Source of the DNA: Saprospira grandis str. Lewin
GTDB lineage: Bacteria > Bacteroidota > Bacteroidia > Chitinophagales > Saprospiraceae
Reading direction: 5' to 3'
Assembly (NCBI RefSeq): GCF_000250635.1
Contig: NC_016940.1
Span: forward strand, 3,410,501 to 3,474,500
DNA length: 64,000 nt
Positions 27,244 through 36,088 of this stretch are shown piece by piece; position 1 is the first letter of the stretch, and each line of letters opens with the position of its first letter. The position numbers and the translations under genes were made by a program. The notes below the pieces were generated by a model. It saw only the letters and a list, made by a program, of their open reading frames with translations. It did no database searches and had not been told where the DNA came from.

Positions 27244-27443
27244 TGTTCATCGCCTAGGGACAAGCCCCTAGGCTAATCCAATGGAGTCAGCCCTAAAGGG
27301 CCTCCACTGTTCATATAGCTGGCCTTGCGCTCTAAAGTATGGCGTTAACTTCATGAGGGTTTTAACCCTCATTTATAAGCATTGCGAAGCAATACCATTG
27401 TTGCTGTAGGTTTCAACCTACAGCTATATATATCCATCCTACA
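27244..27443. other. String of short hairpins between paired repeats
   Basis: No gene. A series of small perfect inverted repeats: CCTAGG...CCTAGG (about 27252-27273), GCCC-TAAA-GGGC, TGAGGG-TTTTAA-CCCTCA, TTGCGAAGCAA, and CTGTAGG-TTTCAA-CCTACAG (27404-27423). The last two have counterparts before the type A copy at 31268. Confidence 0.7.
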
Positions 27444-27576
27444 GGCCCGAAGGGCCGCAGGCTTAGGGATGGAAAAGGGGGCGGCGCAGCCGCAGACCAA
27501 GGCCGTCAGGCCGCAGGGCCGAGCAGACTTGCGAGCCCTGACACAGCCCGGCCCGCCCACAGGGCGGGCAAGCCCC
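27444..27576 (-). repeat. Intergenic repeat, type A (copy 10), left flank of accessory cassette
   Basis: GGCCC-GAA-GGGCC, GGCTTAGGGATGGAAAAGG, GCGGC-GCA-GCCGC before AGACC, GGCC-GTCA-GGCC, core GGGCCGAGCAGACTTGCGAG, end GGGCAAGCCCCAG. Same orientation and very similar to copy 11 at 31268. Confidence 0.87.
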
Positions 27577-27674
27577 AGAAAAATAAAAAATAAATAAACT
27601 TTAAGATATAACTTGCATTTGCGAAAAAAAGCCACTACTCTAGTCGTATCTAGTAACCGTAAATACTTTAGCGT

Positions 27675-28574
27675 ATGGCTTTTAAATCTAAAATTAAGTT
27701 AGAAGAGCTAAAAAACTTGACCGAAGTGCAGTACATCAAGTTGATTGAGCGAGAGGTAAAACGGGCTGCTGCTTTTGGGCAAACTGGCGTTATCGTTTTA
27801 TCTGATTATACTTTTAGTTGTGGTTCGCTAGGGACGTTAATTTTGCTGGGCAAATTATCTGGCTCCCTAATGAAATATTATAAGGGGCTAAAAACTGACC
27901 GAAAGGCAGAAAAAGACTTTGCCAAGGGAGTCTGTTATTTTCAGGAAGTAGAGGGGCAGCCGCCTATCATGCGCATTGCCTTAAATGACGGCAAGGGCAA
28001 GCCCACTAAAATGAAGAAAAATGGCAAAAAGCTATTTAAGAAATTGGGCTTTGCGGTAGACATCTTTAAGGGCGATTTGGGGCTAGAAGAAGTAGGTCTA
28101 GAAGCAAAAGAAATTGACCAAATAGAGGCCGAAGTAGAGCAAGAAAATGATGATCAGAAGATGATTAGCATTATCCGGGACTATAAGAAAAACTTTGCCT
28201 TGGTCGCCAAGAATGTCATTCCCATACTTAAGGCCAAAACGCCAGAAAAAATTGAAGAGCGACATTATCAGTTATCACTTCGATTACTAAAACTCTCTAA
28301 ATCCCTGCAAGACAAACTGCAAGAAATTAGTGAGCAAAAACAGGAGAAATATAGCGCTTTTGTAGCAGAGGTAAAGGCCAAAGAGCCTCGGCTAATTAAG
28401 ATTGTGGCTAATCTAAAACAGCATTTAAAAAACCGAACAGTAGAGGGGAATTTGGATGAAGTGCGGGGGGAACTCCACACTTTATTAAATGACTTAAACC
28501 AAAGTTCGAATAAATTACAATCACTTAAAACTGAACTTAAAACTAAATTTAAAGCCTATGGAATATCTATCTAA
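27675..28574 (+). CDS. Unrecognised cytoplasmic protein, first gene of accessory cassette (299 aa)
   Basis: No signal peptide or clear membrane helix. Residues 1-60 look alpha/beta (GQTGVIVLSDYTFSCGSLGT). Residues 60-150 are lysine-rich and basic. The C-terminal half from about 135 is long charged helices likely to form coiled coils (EEIDQIEAEVEQENDD-like and LLNDLNQSSNKLQSLKTELK). The stop overlaps the next gene's ATG by 17 bases, so translation is probably coupled. It may assemble with the helical 633-residue protein of the same operon, but this is inference. No family recognised. Confidence 0.72.
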   Translation: MAFKSKIKLEELKNLTEVQYIKLIEREVKRAAAFGQTGVIVLSDYTFSCGSLGTLILLGKLSGSLMKYYKGLKTDRKAEKDFAKGVCYFQEVEGQPPIMRIALNDGKGKPTKMKKNGKKLFKKLGFAVDIFKGDLGLEEVGLEAKEIDQIEAEVEQENDDQKMISIIRDYKKNFALVAKNVIPILKAKTPEKIEERHYQLSLRLLKLSKSLQDKLQEISEQKQEKYSAFVAEVKAKEPRLIKIVANLKQHLKNRTVEGNLDEVRGELHTLLNDLNQSSNKLQSLKTELKTKFKAYGISI

Positions 28575-29322
28575 AATGAGCTTGCTTCTACTAAGTATGA
28601 GTGGCCTTTTATTGGTCAGCAGCTGTGGAGAGGAAACCCCTCAAAAAACTACAACTAAGGATAGTCAACCTGAACCTATCATTGAGGGCGATACCACTTG
28701 GACTGATGGGAAGATTACAGAGTTGTCTAGCAGCAAAATTGAAAATGACACAATGGAAGTAGCGCTGATGGTATATCATCCACAGAAAGAATCTAATGAT
28801 GCGACTATAAGTATATATAAAGAAAGTTCAATATATAGTTTTGGTAGGAAAAGATTACTAAAATCCATCTCCACTTCTAAGCATTACTCTATAGTAATTG
28901 ACTCTTTCCATGGATTAGACTTTTTTAATCCAAAAAATATTCCCATACAAGAATACGACTTAATAGAATACATGCCTAAAGACAACTATGCTTATACTAA
29001 GTCAATCCTTATGATAAGCAATACAAAAAATGATAGAGGACTTAGCTTTGACCCTAAAATCATCCCTGCTATAATAGAAAACGAATTCAATAAAAAACTA
29101 GATAGCGAGTCAATACATATAATCAGAAGGTCATATTTTCATATGAATGGCGATTACATATTTTCATATATTCAAAATGATACAGGATCTTATATGTTGG
29201 CTGATAGTATATTAAAAAAAATGGATTTATTACCAAATCAATTCATAGAATCTTCTTACCGAACCCGAATCACTAAAATAAGTCATGGACAGAAAAGAAA
29301 AAATATTATCGGAAATAAGTAA
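28558..29322 (+). CDS. Unrecognised lipoprotein (254 aa), AT-rich
   Basis: The N-terminus has a lipoprotein signal, LLLLSMSGLLLVSSCGEE, with the lipidated Cys near residue 23. A second in-frame ATG at 28576 could also be the start. It overlaps the upstream gene by 17 bases and the downstream gene by 38. Composition is clearly more AT-rich than the flanking chromosome, with frequent ATA and AAA codons, which suggests recent acquisition. No catalytic motif seen. Confidence 0.72.
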   Translation: MEYLSKMSLLLLSMSGLLLVSSCGEETPQKTTTKDSQPEPIIEGDTTWTDGKITELSSSKIENDTMEVALMVYHPQKESNDATISIYKESSIYSFGRKRLLKSISTSKHYSIVIDSFHGLDFFNPKNIPIQEYDLIEYMPKDNYAYTKSILMISNTKNDRGLSFDPKIIPAIIENEFNKKLDSESIHIIRRSYFHMNGDYIFSYIQNDTGSYMLADSILKKMDLLPNQFIESSYRTRITKISHGQKRKNIIGNK

Positions 29323-31186
29323 AATTTTACTTGCCTTCAAGGAGGAGCAAGAAAATTACAAAAACCTTGTACACAAGCTTCGCAAACAAGAAATAAGCAA
29401 CCCTTTAGATAAAGAGTTAAGTACGCAACGAGAATTTTATGAACAACAATTAAGAGAAACTGAAGCCTTTATTTCTGTTAATGAAGAGCTTGTAAAGGTC
29501 CTTCAGAGTGAAGAACTTAGTGATATAACAGCCTCCAGAGTACTCGATGCATTCCAAGATTCCAAAACGGTTGCCGATACATATACCAGTGCTATAAAGC
29601 AGGTCCTCTCAACTATTTTTGACTTTAGTGAAAGCTCCTTTGATTATGCAAAATGCATCCTAGATAGTCTAGATTTATCCGAAAGTATTCCTTCAGAAGG
29701 AGGAATAAAAGGCTATGTTGTTGAAAAAATAACTAATAAGGCAACAAAATTAGTCCAAAATCATTTACCTCTCTTTGATGAGGTTATCGAAATATTGACG
29801 GCACTAGCCCCCTCTTCTCCAGCTGCAATTACTAAAGCGAGCCTCATTACGTCCTTAGAGTTAGACATAAGGAAAAAACTAATGTATGAAAAAACAGAAG
29901 ATCTAAAAGGTGTCACTAAAATCAACTTACAACTCAAGAGTTTTTTAAAAAAAATAAATTCGGATGAATCCTTAAGCCTGCCTAGTAAATATATCAAATT
30001 TAAGGTTTTCATAGAGTCTATTCATGAGGCCTCAGAGAATTTGGAAAAGTCAAATCTAACATTGGGCGATCAGGTCGATCGTTTGATGAAAGCCTCATTA
30101 CAAGAACTTTTTGAAAAATCCAATGTCTCTGTTGTTCAAATTTGCGAATATACAGCTTACGCAAATGATGGAAATGAATTAGATCGATCAAAAGTCATTA
30201 AAACAATATTTACAAATAATGATGATAAAATGAATGCTAAGATTTTTAGCATAGCATTTCCGGGAAATACGACTCAAGTTGTACCTACTTATGAGTTAAA
30301 AAAAGTATTTCCTAATATAAAAGTTTTTTATAGAGCGCAAAAAGGAGTAGTAGCAAGTACAGGAATTGATCAATATAACATTTCCAAGGACTACAACTCA
30401 TCAATGACAAGGCATAAAGATGGGGCTGGTGATTTTAAAAATGGAATTCCCTCTATAGGTTCTGAATATGCCAACGCCCTAGCTAGAGAACGGAAAGAAG
30501 ATGCCCTAAGAAGAGAAGAGCAAAAAGAAAAAATAGCTCTTCAAGCCAAAGCTAGAGCTTTAGGAGTTGATCCAACAAAAATACAAGAGAGCTCTCTTAA
30601 GGAGTTAAAAGAAATTATTGCTGAGCATGAGCTATTAGGTAAAATAAAAGGCTATGCAAATCATGCAAGAGGGTATGGAGTGGATGAAGAGATAGTTCTC
30701 CGACTCATTGCAGCTAGAGCGGAGGCTTCTAAATTTCATGAGGAAATTGCCAAGACCGATAAGTACAAGAAAGAAATTCAGACAAAAAAAGAGTTGAGTG
30801 ATAAAAATGTTGCTTTTGGCCAGGACCTTCAACTGAATAAGACCTATCTACTCGGTAATACCTTTGGTATTTACAGTAAAGAGGAGAGCAGATATGAAAA
30901 GGAGTTTGGTGGAATTTTACTCGATAACTTTCAGGCTAAAATCAAGGAGATGGCAAGGCGAATAGCAACTACCAAGGCTACACAATTGATTTTCAGAGCT
31001 ACTTTTAGACATTCATACAATGAGGGTACAGTTAAGGAGGTCTGCCAAAAATTGACAGAACGCTTAAATAAACACCTCAAAGAACTGAAAGGCAAAGATT
31101 TTCATCCTCTCAGCTATGTACTGAACGAAGTTAAACGCACAGAATCAAAAGATATGGCAGGTTACTTTGTTTTGCTTAAAGACTAA
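29285..31186 (+). CDS. Unrecognised large helical protein (633 aa), AT-rich
   Basis: No signal peptide. The N-terminus is a charged coiled coil (ILLAFKEEQENYKNLVHKL). Residues about 90-250 are mixed helical. Around 270-345 is an alpha/beta-looking segment (VSVVQICEYTAY, AKIFSIAFPGNTTQVVP). A second highly charged helical region lies at about 400-520 (ALARERKEDALRREEQKEKI), followed by a compact C-terminal domain. The ATG lies inside the end of the lipoprotein gene (38-base overlap). Strongly AT-rich. It is the main product of a three-gene cassette lying between direct repeats. Function unknown; accessory roles such as defence or competition are only possibilities. Confidence 0.72.
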   Translation: MDRKEKILSEISKILLAFKEEQENYKNLVHKLRKQEISNPLDKELSTQREFYEQQLRETEAFISVNEELVKVLQSEELSDITASRVLDAFQDSKTVADTYTSAIKQVLSTIFDFSESSFDYAKCILDSLDLSESIPSEGGIKGYVVEKITNKATKLVQNHLPLFDEVIEILTALAPSSPAAITKASLITSLELDIRKKLMYEKTEDLKGVTKINLQLKSFLKKINSDESLSLPSKYIKFKVFIESIHEASENLEKSNLTLGDQVDRLMKASLQELFEKSNVSVVQICEYTAYANDGNELDRSKVIKTIFTNNDDKMNAKIFSIAFPGNTTQVVPTYELKKVFPNIKVFYRAQKGVVASTGIDQYNISKDYNSSMTRHKDGAGDFKNGIPSIGSEYANALARERKEDALRREEQKEKIALQAKARALGVDPTKIQESSLKELKEIIAEHELLGKIKGYANHARGYGVDEEIVLRLIAARAEASKFHEEIAKTDKYKKEIQTKKELSDKNVAFGQDLQLNKTYLLGNTFGIYSKEESRYEKEFGGILLDNFQAKIKEMARRIATTKATQLIFRATFRHSYNEGTVKEVCQKLTERLNKHLKELKGKDFHPLSYVLNEVKRTESKDMAGYFVLLKD

Positions 31187-31267
31187 AGGCAACTTTCATT
31201 CTGCTAGTATTGCGAAGCAATGCCGCTGTTGTATGGCTGCTGCTTTCAAGCAGCAGCCACAGCTAGC

Positions 31268-31416
31268 AGGCGGCGAAGCCGCCGCAGGCTTAGGGATGGA
31301 AAAGGGGGCGGCGCAGCCGCAGACCCAGCAAAATGAGCATAGCGAATTTTGCGCAGGGCCGAGCAGAGCTGCGAGCCCTGACACAGCCCGGCCCGCCCAT
31401 CGGGCGGGCAAGCCCC
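31268..31416 (-). repeat. Intergenic repeat, type A (copy 11), right flank of accessory cassette
   Basis: AGGCGGC-GAA-GCCGCC, GGCTTAGGGATGGAAAAGG, GCGGC-GCA-GCCGC before AGACC, variable hairpin CAAAAT-(GAGCATAGC)-GAATTTTG, core GGGCCGAGCAGAGCTGCGAG, end GGGCAAGCCCCAG. Upstream of it lie an ATTGCGAAGCAAT hairpin and GGCTGCTGC-TTTCAA-GCAGCAGCC (31235-31258), as at the left flank. Confidence 0.87.
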
Positions 31417-31461
31417 AGAAAAATAAAAAAACTGCCTTTGTAACTTTTCTTTGTGCAAACA

Positions 31462-31504
31462 TTAACTAAGACAAGCAATCAATTCATGATTGTAAGTTAG
31501 TTAA
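31462..31504. promoter_or_regulatory. Nested inverted repeat upstream of a small secreted protein gene
   Basis: Outer arms TTAACTAA (31462-31469) and TTAGTTAA (31497-31504) enclose CAATCA-ATTCA-TGATTG (31476-31492). It lies 12 bases before the ATG at 31516. It could be an operator or a leader structure. Confidence 0.45.
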
Positions 31505-31515
31505 CCACCTTTTGT

Positions 31516-31953
31516 ATGAAGTACTTAGTTTTCATTTTGAGTATTTGCTGCTCTTCCAGCTGTTTTTCTCAAGAAATTGATCTTCGGGAAATCGTAACCA
31601 AATTATTAGAACATAAGGGAGTTCAAGCTTATTTGAAAATAAATGAATCCCCAACTATACCTATACGGATATTTGATATGTCAGATGTTTTAGCTGACAC
31701 GACTATTTTCATTCAAAAAAAAGTGGTTATTGTAACATCTAAACCAACTGGGTTGATTAACCTGAATATGGGGTATTTTAAAGAAGTATTTTTATCCGCT
31801 AAGTTTGAAGAAATAGATGAAAATACAAGTCTTATTGAAGGCGCATTTATCAGCTATGGCTGCCAACCTCTGAGCCTGAAATCTTTTTCTATAGTTTATA
31901 AAGAGGAAAGTTCAGAGATTGAGCTTGAGTGTTGTGGAGATGCAAGTTGGTAG
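31516..31953 (+). CDS. Small secreted protein of unknown function (145 aa)
   Basis: Signal peptide MKYLVFILSICCSSSCFSQ, with cleavage probably after the SCFSQ region. A lipobox at SSSC is possible but weak. The mature part is about 125 residues, alternating strands and acidic, with a C-terminal ELECCGDASW. AT-rich like the preceding cassette and adjacent to its right flank, so it may belong to the same acquired segment. No family recognised. Confidence 0.65.
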   Translation: MKYLVFILSICCSSSCFSQEIDLREIVTKLLEHKGVQAYLKINESPTIPIRIFDMSDVLADTTIFIQKKVVIVTSKPTGLINLNMGYFKEVFLSAKFEEIDENTSLIEGAFISYGCQPLSLKSFSIVYKEESSEIELECCGDASW

Positions 31954-32154
31954 TCTAGATGAAAGTAAGCAGGCCAAAAAATAAGCCTCGCTGCCTAGTT
32001 TTGCCCCTTCTTCTCAGCAAAACTGACGATTTGTCAGAAAAAAAGCCTTGGCACAACTTTAATGTTGCAAGATTGTATATAAAAATGTAGTTTAAGCGCC
32101 TAAAAGGGCTAAACCGCAACCCCATACAAATCCTTCAGTAAAAAATCGCTTTTT

Positions 32155-32859
32155 ATGTTTGATCAAAATGAATTTAAGAAGTACGCTGTCAAGCATCTTA
32201 ATATGGACAGCCTACACCTAGAACAATACGCACAGCAATCTACTCGCGGCATGATGCCTCGCATCCCTCAAATTGGCAACTTTACGCCCAATGTGATTGA
32301 GGAACGCCAAATGAATGTAGCTGCAGTAGACGTTTTCTCTCGCCTGATGATGGACCGCATTATCTTTCTTGGCGTAGGAATCAACGATTATGTAGCCAAT
32401 GTGGTGCAAGCGCAGTTGCTTTTCTTGGAGTCTACCGACCCCAAAAGAGATGTGCAGATTTTTGTCAATAGCCCCGGTGGCTCTGTGATCGCAGGTCTAG
32501 GGATTTATGACACTATGCAGTATATCGCTCCCGATGTAGCCACAATTTGTACCGGTTTGGCGGCCTCTATGGGCGCTGTACTTTTGGCCGCTGGAGAAAA
32601 AGGAAAACGTAGCTGTTTGCCTCACTCTAGAGTGATGATTCACCAGCCTTTGGGCGGTATGCAAGGCCAGGTTTCTGATATGGAAATCTCTTACAAATTG
32701 ATCAAAGAGCTCCAAAAAGAACTCTATGACATTTTGGCTAGCCATACGGGCCAACCTTATGATGTAATTGAAAAAGATTGTGACCGTGACAACTGGATGC
32801 GCGCCAATGCCGCTAAAGAATACGGCCTGGTGGATGAAGTACTCAGCCGCCAAAAATAA
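32155..32859 (+). CDS. clpP: ATP-dependent Clp protease proteolytic subunit
   Basis: 234 residues with an N-terminal extension of roughly 30 residues compared with E. coli ClpP. The catalytic serine is Ser138 in TGLAASMGAVLL, the histidine His163 in RVMIHQPLGG, and the aspartate Asp212 in KDCDRDNWM. The FVNSPGGSVIAGLGIYDTM oxyanion region is intact. It forms the tetradecameric barrel that degrades substrates unfolded by ClpX. clpX follows 113 bases downstream. The gap 31954-32154 upstream has no gene. Confidence 0.97.
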   Translation: MFDQNEFKKYAVKHLNMDSLHLEQYAQQSTRGMMPRIPQIGNFTPNVIEERQMNVAAVDVFSRLMMDRIIFLGVGINDYVANVVQAQLLFLESTDPKRDVQIFVNSPGGSVIAGLGIYDTMQYIAPDVATICTGLAASMGAVLLAAGEKGKRSCLPHSRVMIHQPLGGMQGQVSDMEISYKLIKELQKELYDILASHTGQPYDVIEKDCDRDNWMRANAAKEYGLVDEVLSRQK

Positions 32860-32880
32860 GGGCTAATTAACTGCCCAATC

Positions 32881-32923
32881 GTTCAGCCCATTGATGCCCC
32901 AGGCCTCAAGGGCTGAACCTTTT
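32881..32923 (+). terminator. Possible terminator or attenuator between clpP and clpX
   Basis: GTTCAGCCC (32881-32889) pairs with GGGCTGAAC (32910-32918), followed by CTTTTTATG. The loop is long (20 bases). It may set the clpP:clpX ratio rather than end transcription fully. Confidence 0.5.
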
Positions 32924-32972
32924 TATGTGAGCGCCTAGCCAAGAGGCAAGGCTAAATAATGAACCAAGAAGA

Positions 32973-34232
32973 ATGTCTAAAAAACAAAAAGAACCCCACT
33001 GCTCTTTTTGCCAACGCCCCAAGTCTGAGGCCCAAATGCTAATCGCTGGCATCGAAGGCTATATCTGTGAGTTTTGTGTAGAGCAAGCCCATGCCATTAT
33101 TAGCGAAGAACTGTTGCAGCCCAAAGGCGAAACATTTGACGCAGAAGCCCTGCCCGAACTGCTCCGCCCAATGGATATTAAGGCGCATCTGGACCAATAC
33201 GTGATTGGCCAAGAACAAAGTAAAAAGATTCTGGCCGTTGCCGTTTATAACCACTATAAACGCATCCGTGAAGAAGCCAAACACCAAAAGAAAATTCAAG
33301 AAGAGGAGATCGTAGAGGTCGAAAAATCTAATGTGGTCATGGTCGGCCGCACCGGAACAGGAAAAACCCTGCTGGCCAAAACAATCGCCAAAATGCTTAA
33401 TGTCCCCTTCACGATCGTCGATGCCACCGTCTTTACTCAAGCGGGCTATGTGGGCGAAGATGTGGAAAGTATGCTGACCCGCCTCTTGCAAGCTTGCGAC
33501 TATGATGTGGCCGCCGCCGAAAGAGGAATTGTCTATATCGACGAAATTGATAAAATTGCCCGCAAAGGCGATAACCCCTCTATCACCAGAGATGTTTCTG
33601 GCGAAGGCGTGCAGCAATCACTGCTCAAAATGCTAGAAGGTACCGATGTTCTGGTTCCTCCTCAAGGTGGCCGTAAACATCCAGAACAAAAAATGGTGAA
33701 ACTCAATACCAAAAATATTCTCTTCATCTGTGGCGGCGCTTTCGCCGGCGTAGAAAAAAATATCGCCCGCAGAATCAATAGCCAAGTCATTGGCTTTGCT
33801 AAGGAAGAGGAGGAAAGAGTGGACCGCGAAGATCTTTTGCAGTTCGTTAGCCATCATGACCTCAAGTCTTTTGGCCTTATTCCCGAATTGCTCGGCCGAA
33901 TGCCCGTGCTCACTTACCTCAATCCCCTCGATCGCACTACTTTGCGCTCTATTCTGACCGAGCCCAAAAATGCCCTGATCAGACAGTATCAACGCCTCTT
34001 TGAACTCGAAGGGATCCGCCTCGAAATTGAAGAAGCTGCCCTCGATTTTATCGTGGACAAAACCCTAGATTATAATCTCGGCGCCCGTGGCCTCCGCTCT
34101 ATCTGCGAAGCCATTATGACCGATGCCATGTTTGAGTTGCCCTCGCAAGAGGTCGATGAGTTTATCCTTACGCTCGATTATGCCAAGGAAAAACTCAGCA
34201 AACGCAAGCTAGCTAGCATGAGCGCCGCCTAA
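32973..34232 (+). CDS. clpX: ATP-dependent Clp protease ATP-binding subunit ClpX
   Basis: 419 residues. The N-terminal zinc-binding domain has Cys10, Cys13, Cys32 and Cys35. The AAA+ core has Walker A GRTGTGKT (125-132), pore loop GYVGED (about 158), Walker [13 protein letters not shown] (about 186-197) and the ClpP-docking IGF sequence ([10 protein letters not shown]). It unfolds tagged proteins and feeds them to ClpP, encoded just upstream. Length and domain order are normal. Confidence 0.97.
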   Translation: MSKKQKEPHCSFCQRPKSEAQMLIAGIEGYICEFCVEQAHAIISEELLQPKGETFDAEALPELLRPMDIKAHLDQYVIGQEQSKKILAVAVYNHYKRIREEAKHQKKIQEEEIVEVEKSNVVMVGRTGTGKTLLAKTIAKMLNVPFTIVDATVFTQAGYVGEDVESMLTRLLQACDYDVAAAERGIVYIDEIDKIARKGDNPSITRDVSGEGVQQSLLKMLEGTDVLVPPQGGRKHPEQKMVKLNTKNILFICGGAFAGVEKNIARRINSQVIGFAKEEEERVDREDLLQFVSHHDLKSFGLIPELLGRMPVLTYLNPLDRTTLRSILTEPKNALIRQYQRLFELEGIRLEIEEAALDFIVDKTLDYNLGARGLRSICEAIMTDAMFELPSQEVDEFILTLDYAKEKLSKRKLASMSAA

Positions 34233-34256
34233 TTGTAATTAGCCATACATTATCTA

Positions 34257-34295
34257 GAGATGAGTTTCTCCCCGCAGAAGCTCATCTCTTTTTTT
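34257..34295 (+). terminator. Terminator after clpX
   Basis: GAGATGAG and CTCATCTC (34257-34264 and 34281-34288) form the stem, followed by seven T. The loop is 16 bases. Confidence 0.82.
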
Positions 34296-34305
34296 ACTAT
34301 TTTTA

Positions 34306-34467
34306 GGGGCTGCCCCTCCCTACGCCTGCGGCCTAAAGGCCTTGTCGTGCTCGGGTCGGGCTGTGTCGTGGCTCGCAAGCCTGCTCGGCCCTGCGGGGCT
34401 TTCAGCCCCTAGGTCTGGCCTTCGGCCACCACTATCCATCCCTCAGCCTGCGGGCCTTCGGCCCTGC
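34306..34467 (+). repeat. Intergenic repeat, type A (copy 12)
   Basis: GGGGCTGCCCC start with an enlarged first hairpin (TGCGGCCTAAAGGCCTTG), core GGCTCGCAAGCCTGCTCGGC, hairpin GGGGC-TTTCA-GCCCC, stem GGCC-TTC-GGCC, end CCATCCCTCAGCC plus GGGCC-TTC-GGCCC. Fills the clpX-gpmI gap. Confidence 0.87.
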
Positions 34468-34515
34468 TAAACGCAAAAGATAGGGCCAGTTAAATGAGTT
34501 CAAGAACTTCTTTAT

Positions 34516-34523
34516 TATCTTTG
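34516..34523 (+). promoter_or_regulatory. Candidate -7 box of the gpmI promoter
   Basis: TATCTTTG followed by C matches the Bacteroidota TAnnTTTGC box and lies 28 bases before the ATG at 34551. Confidence 0.4.
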
Positions 34524-34550
34524 CTCCTCCTCATTACTTAATTTCGTTTT

Positions 34551-36083
34551 ATGTCTACTTTTCAACGTTTTGCCTTAGTCATTCTAGACGGTTGGGGCCT
34601 TGGCCCAGACCCCCAGCGTAGCGCTTTGGCCCAAGCAAATACGCCTTTCATTAATAGCTTGTTGCGCAATTATCCCAATAGCCAATTGACTACTTTTGGG
34701 CAGGCCGTTGGCCTGCCCAAAGGCCAAATGGGCAACTCCGAAGTGGGCCATATTCACTTGGGCGCAGGCCGTGTGGTTTATCAAGAACTTACAAGAATCA
34801 ATAAAGAAATTGTAGAGGGCCATTTCTTTGAGCAAAAACAACTCAAAGCCGCTATGCAAGCGAGCAAAGCCTCTAAATTGCATTTAGTGGGCCTCCTTTC
34901 GGATGGTGGGGTGCATGCCCATATCGACCACCTCAAGGCACTCTCCCAAATGGCCAAGGAAGAAGGCCTCGAAAAGGTATTTATTCACGCTATTACCGAT
35001 GGCCGAGATACCGCCCCCGATGGCGGCAAACAATATATTCAGGAGCTAGAAAATAGCATCGCCCAACACCCTAGCCAAATCGCTTCTGTTATTGGGCGCT
35101 ATTATGCTATGGACCGAGACCAGCGCTGGGAACGGACCCAAAAAGCCTATGCGCTCTGGACCCAAGGCCAAGGTACTGCCGTAAATTCTGCCCAAGAAGC
35201 TATCGAAAAGAGTTATGCAGCCGGCCAAAGCGATGAGTTTGTCGAGGCTTATTATGTGCAAGATGAAGAAGGCCAACCCCTGGCCCAAATTGAAGCGGGA
35301 GATGTAGTCATTTTCTATAATTTCCGCACCGACCGCCCCCGCCAAATTTGCCGCGCATTGGTCGAAGAGGCTTTCCCAAATGAAGGAATGCAGCCCCTAG
35401 ATATTAGTTTGTATAGCATGACCCGCTATGACGAAAGTTTTCAAAAGACTCAAGTCATTTATGAAAAACAAGACCTTAGTCAAACCTTAGGCGAATGCCT
35501 GGCCCAGGCCGGCAAAAGCCAAATTCGCATTGCCGAAACCGAAAAGTATCCGCATGTCACTTTCTTTTTTAATGGGGGCCGAGAAGAGCCTTACCCCAAA
35601 GAAAGACGGATCATTATCCCTTCTCCTAAAGTGGCTACCTACGATTTGCAGCCAGAAATGAGCGCTTATCCGCTCACCAACCGCATTATTGAGGAACTCA
35701 AGGACCAAGAACCCGATTTCCTTTGTCTCAATTATGCCAATGCCGATATGGTGGGCCATACTGGCGTTTTTGAGGCCGCTATCAAAGCTGCCGAGGCGGT
35801 AGATGAATGTCTACAAAAGTTGGTACATCAGCTCATCCAACAAAATTATGGGATGATTATTCTGGCCGATCATGGCAATTCTGATTATATGATTAACGAC
35901 GATGGCAGCCCACATACGGCCCATACCACCAACCCTGTTCCCTGTATTTTTGTGGCCAAAGATGTCGATAATTATCAAATCAAAGATGGGAGCTTGGCCG
36001 ATATTGCCCCCACGATTTTAGCGGCAATGAACTTGCCCGTTCCCGAGCTGATGCAGGGCCAAAACTTATTGACAAACGATTAG
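34551..36083 (+). CDS. gpmI: 2,3-bisphosphoglycerate-independent phosphoglycerate mutase
   Basis: 510 residues, the family's usual length. VILDGWGLGPD carries the first metal aspartate. KGQMGNSEVGHIHLGAG holds the catalytic serine (about Ser63). HAITDGRDTAPDGG, MDRDQRWERT and ILADHGNSDYM supply further metal and substrate residues. It interconverts 3- and 2-phosphoglycerate in glycolysis using two metal ions. It probably leads an operon with ftsX, 5 bases downstream, and the DUF3098 gene. Confidence 0.96.
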   Translation: MSTFQRFALVILDGWGLGPDPQRSALAQANTPFINSLLRNYPNSQLTTFGQAVGLPKGQMGNSEVGHIHLGAGRVVYQELTRINKEIVEGHFFEQKQLKAAMQASKASKLHLVGLLSDGGVHAHIDHLKALSQMAKEEGLEKVFIHAITDGRDTAPDGGKQYIQELENSIAQHPSQIASVIGRYYAMDRDQRWERTQKAYALWTQGQGTAVNSAQEAIEKSYAAGQSDEFVEAYYVQDEEGQPLAQIEAGDVVIFYNFRTDRPRQICRALVEEAFPNEGMQPLDISLYSMTRYDESFQKTQVIYEKQDLSQTLGECLAQAGKSQIRIAETEKYPHVTFFFNGGREEPYPKERRIIIPSPKVATYDLQPEMSAYPLTNRIIEELKDQEPDFLCLNYANADMVGHTGVFEAAIKAAEAVDECLQKLVHQLIQQNYGMIILADHGNSDYMINDDGSPHTAHTTNPVPCIFVAKDVDNYQIKDGSLADIAPTILAAMNLPVPELMQGQNLLTND

Positions 36084-36088
36084 AAGAG

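Noticed and set aside
32050-32075. Sigma-54 promoter upstream of clpP (TGGCAC ... TTGCA)
   Set aside because: The GG and GC are 15 bases apart instead of 10, so it does not fit the -24/-12 consensus.
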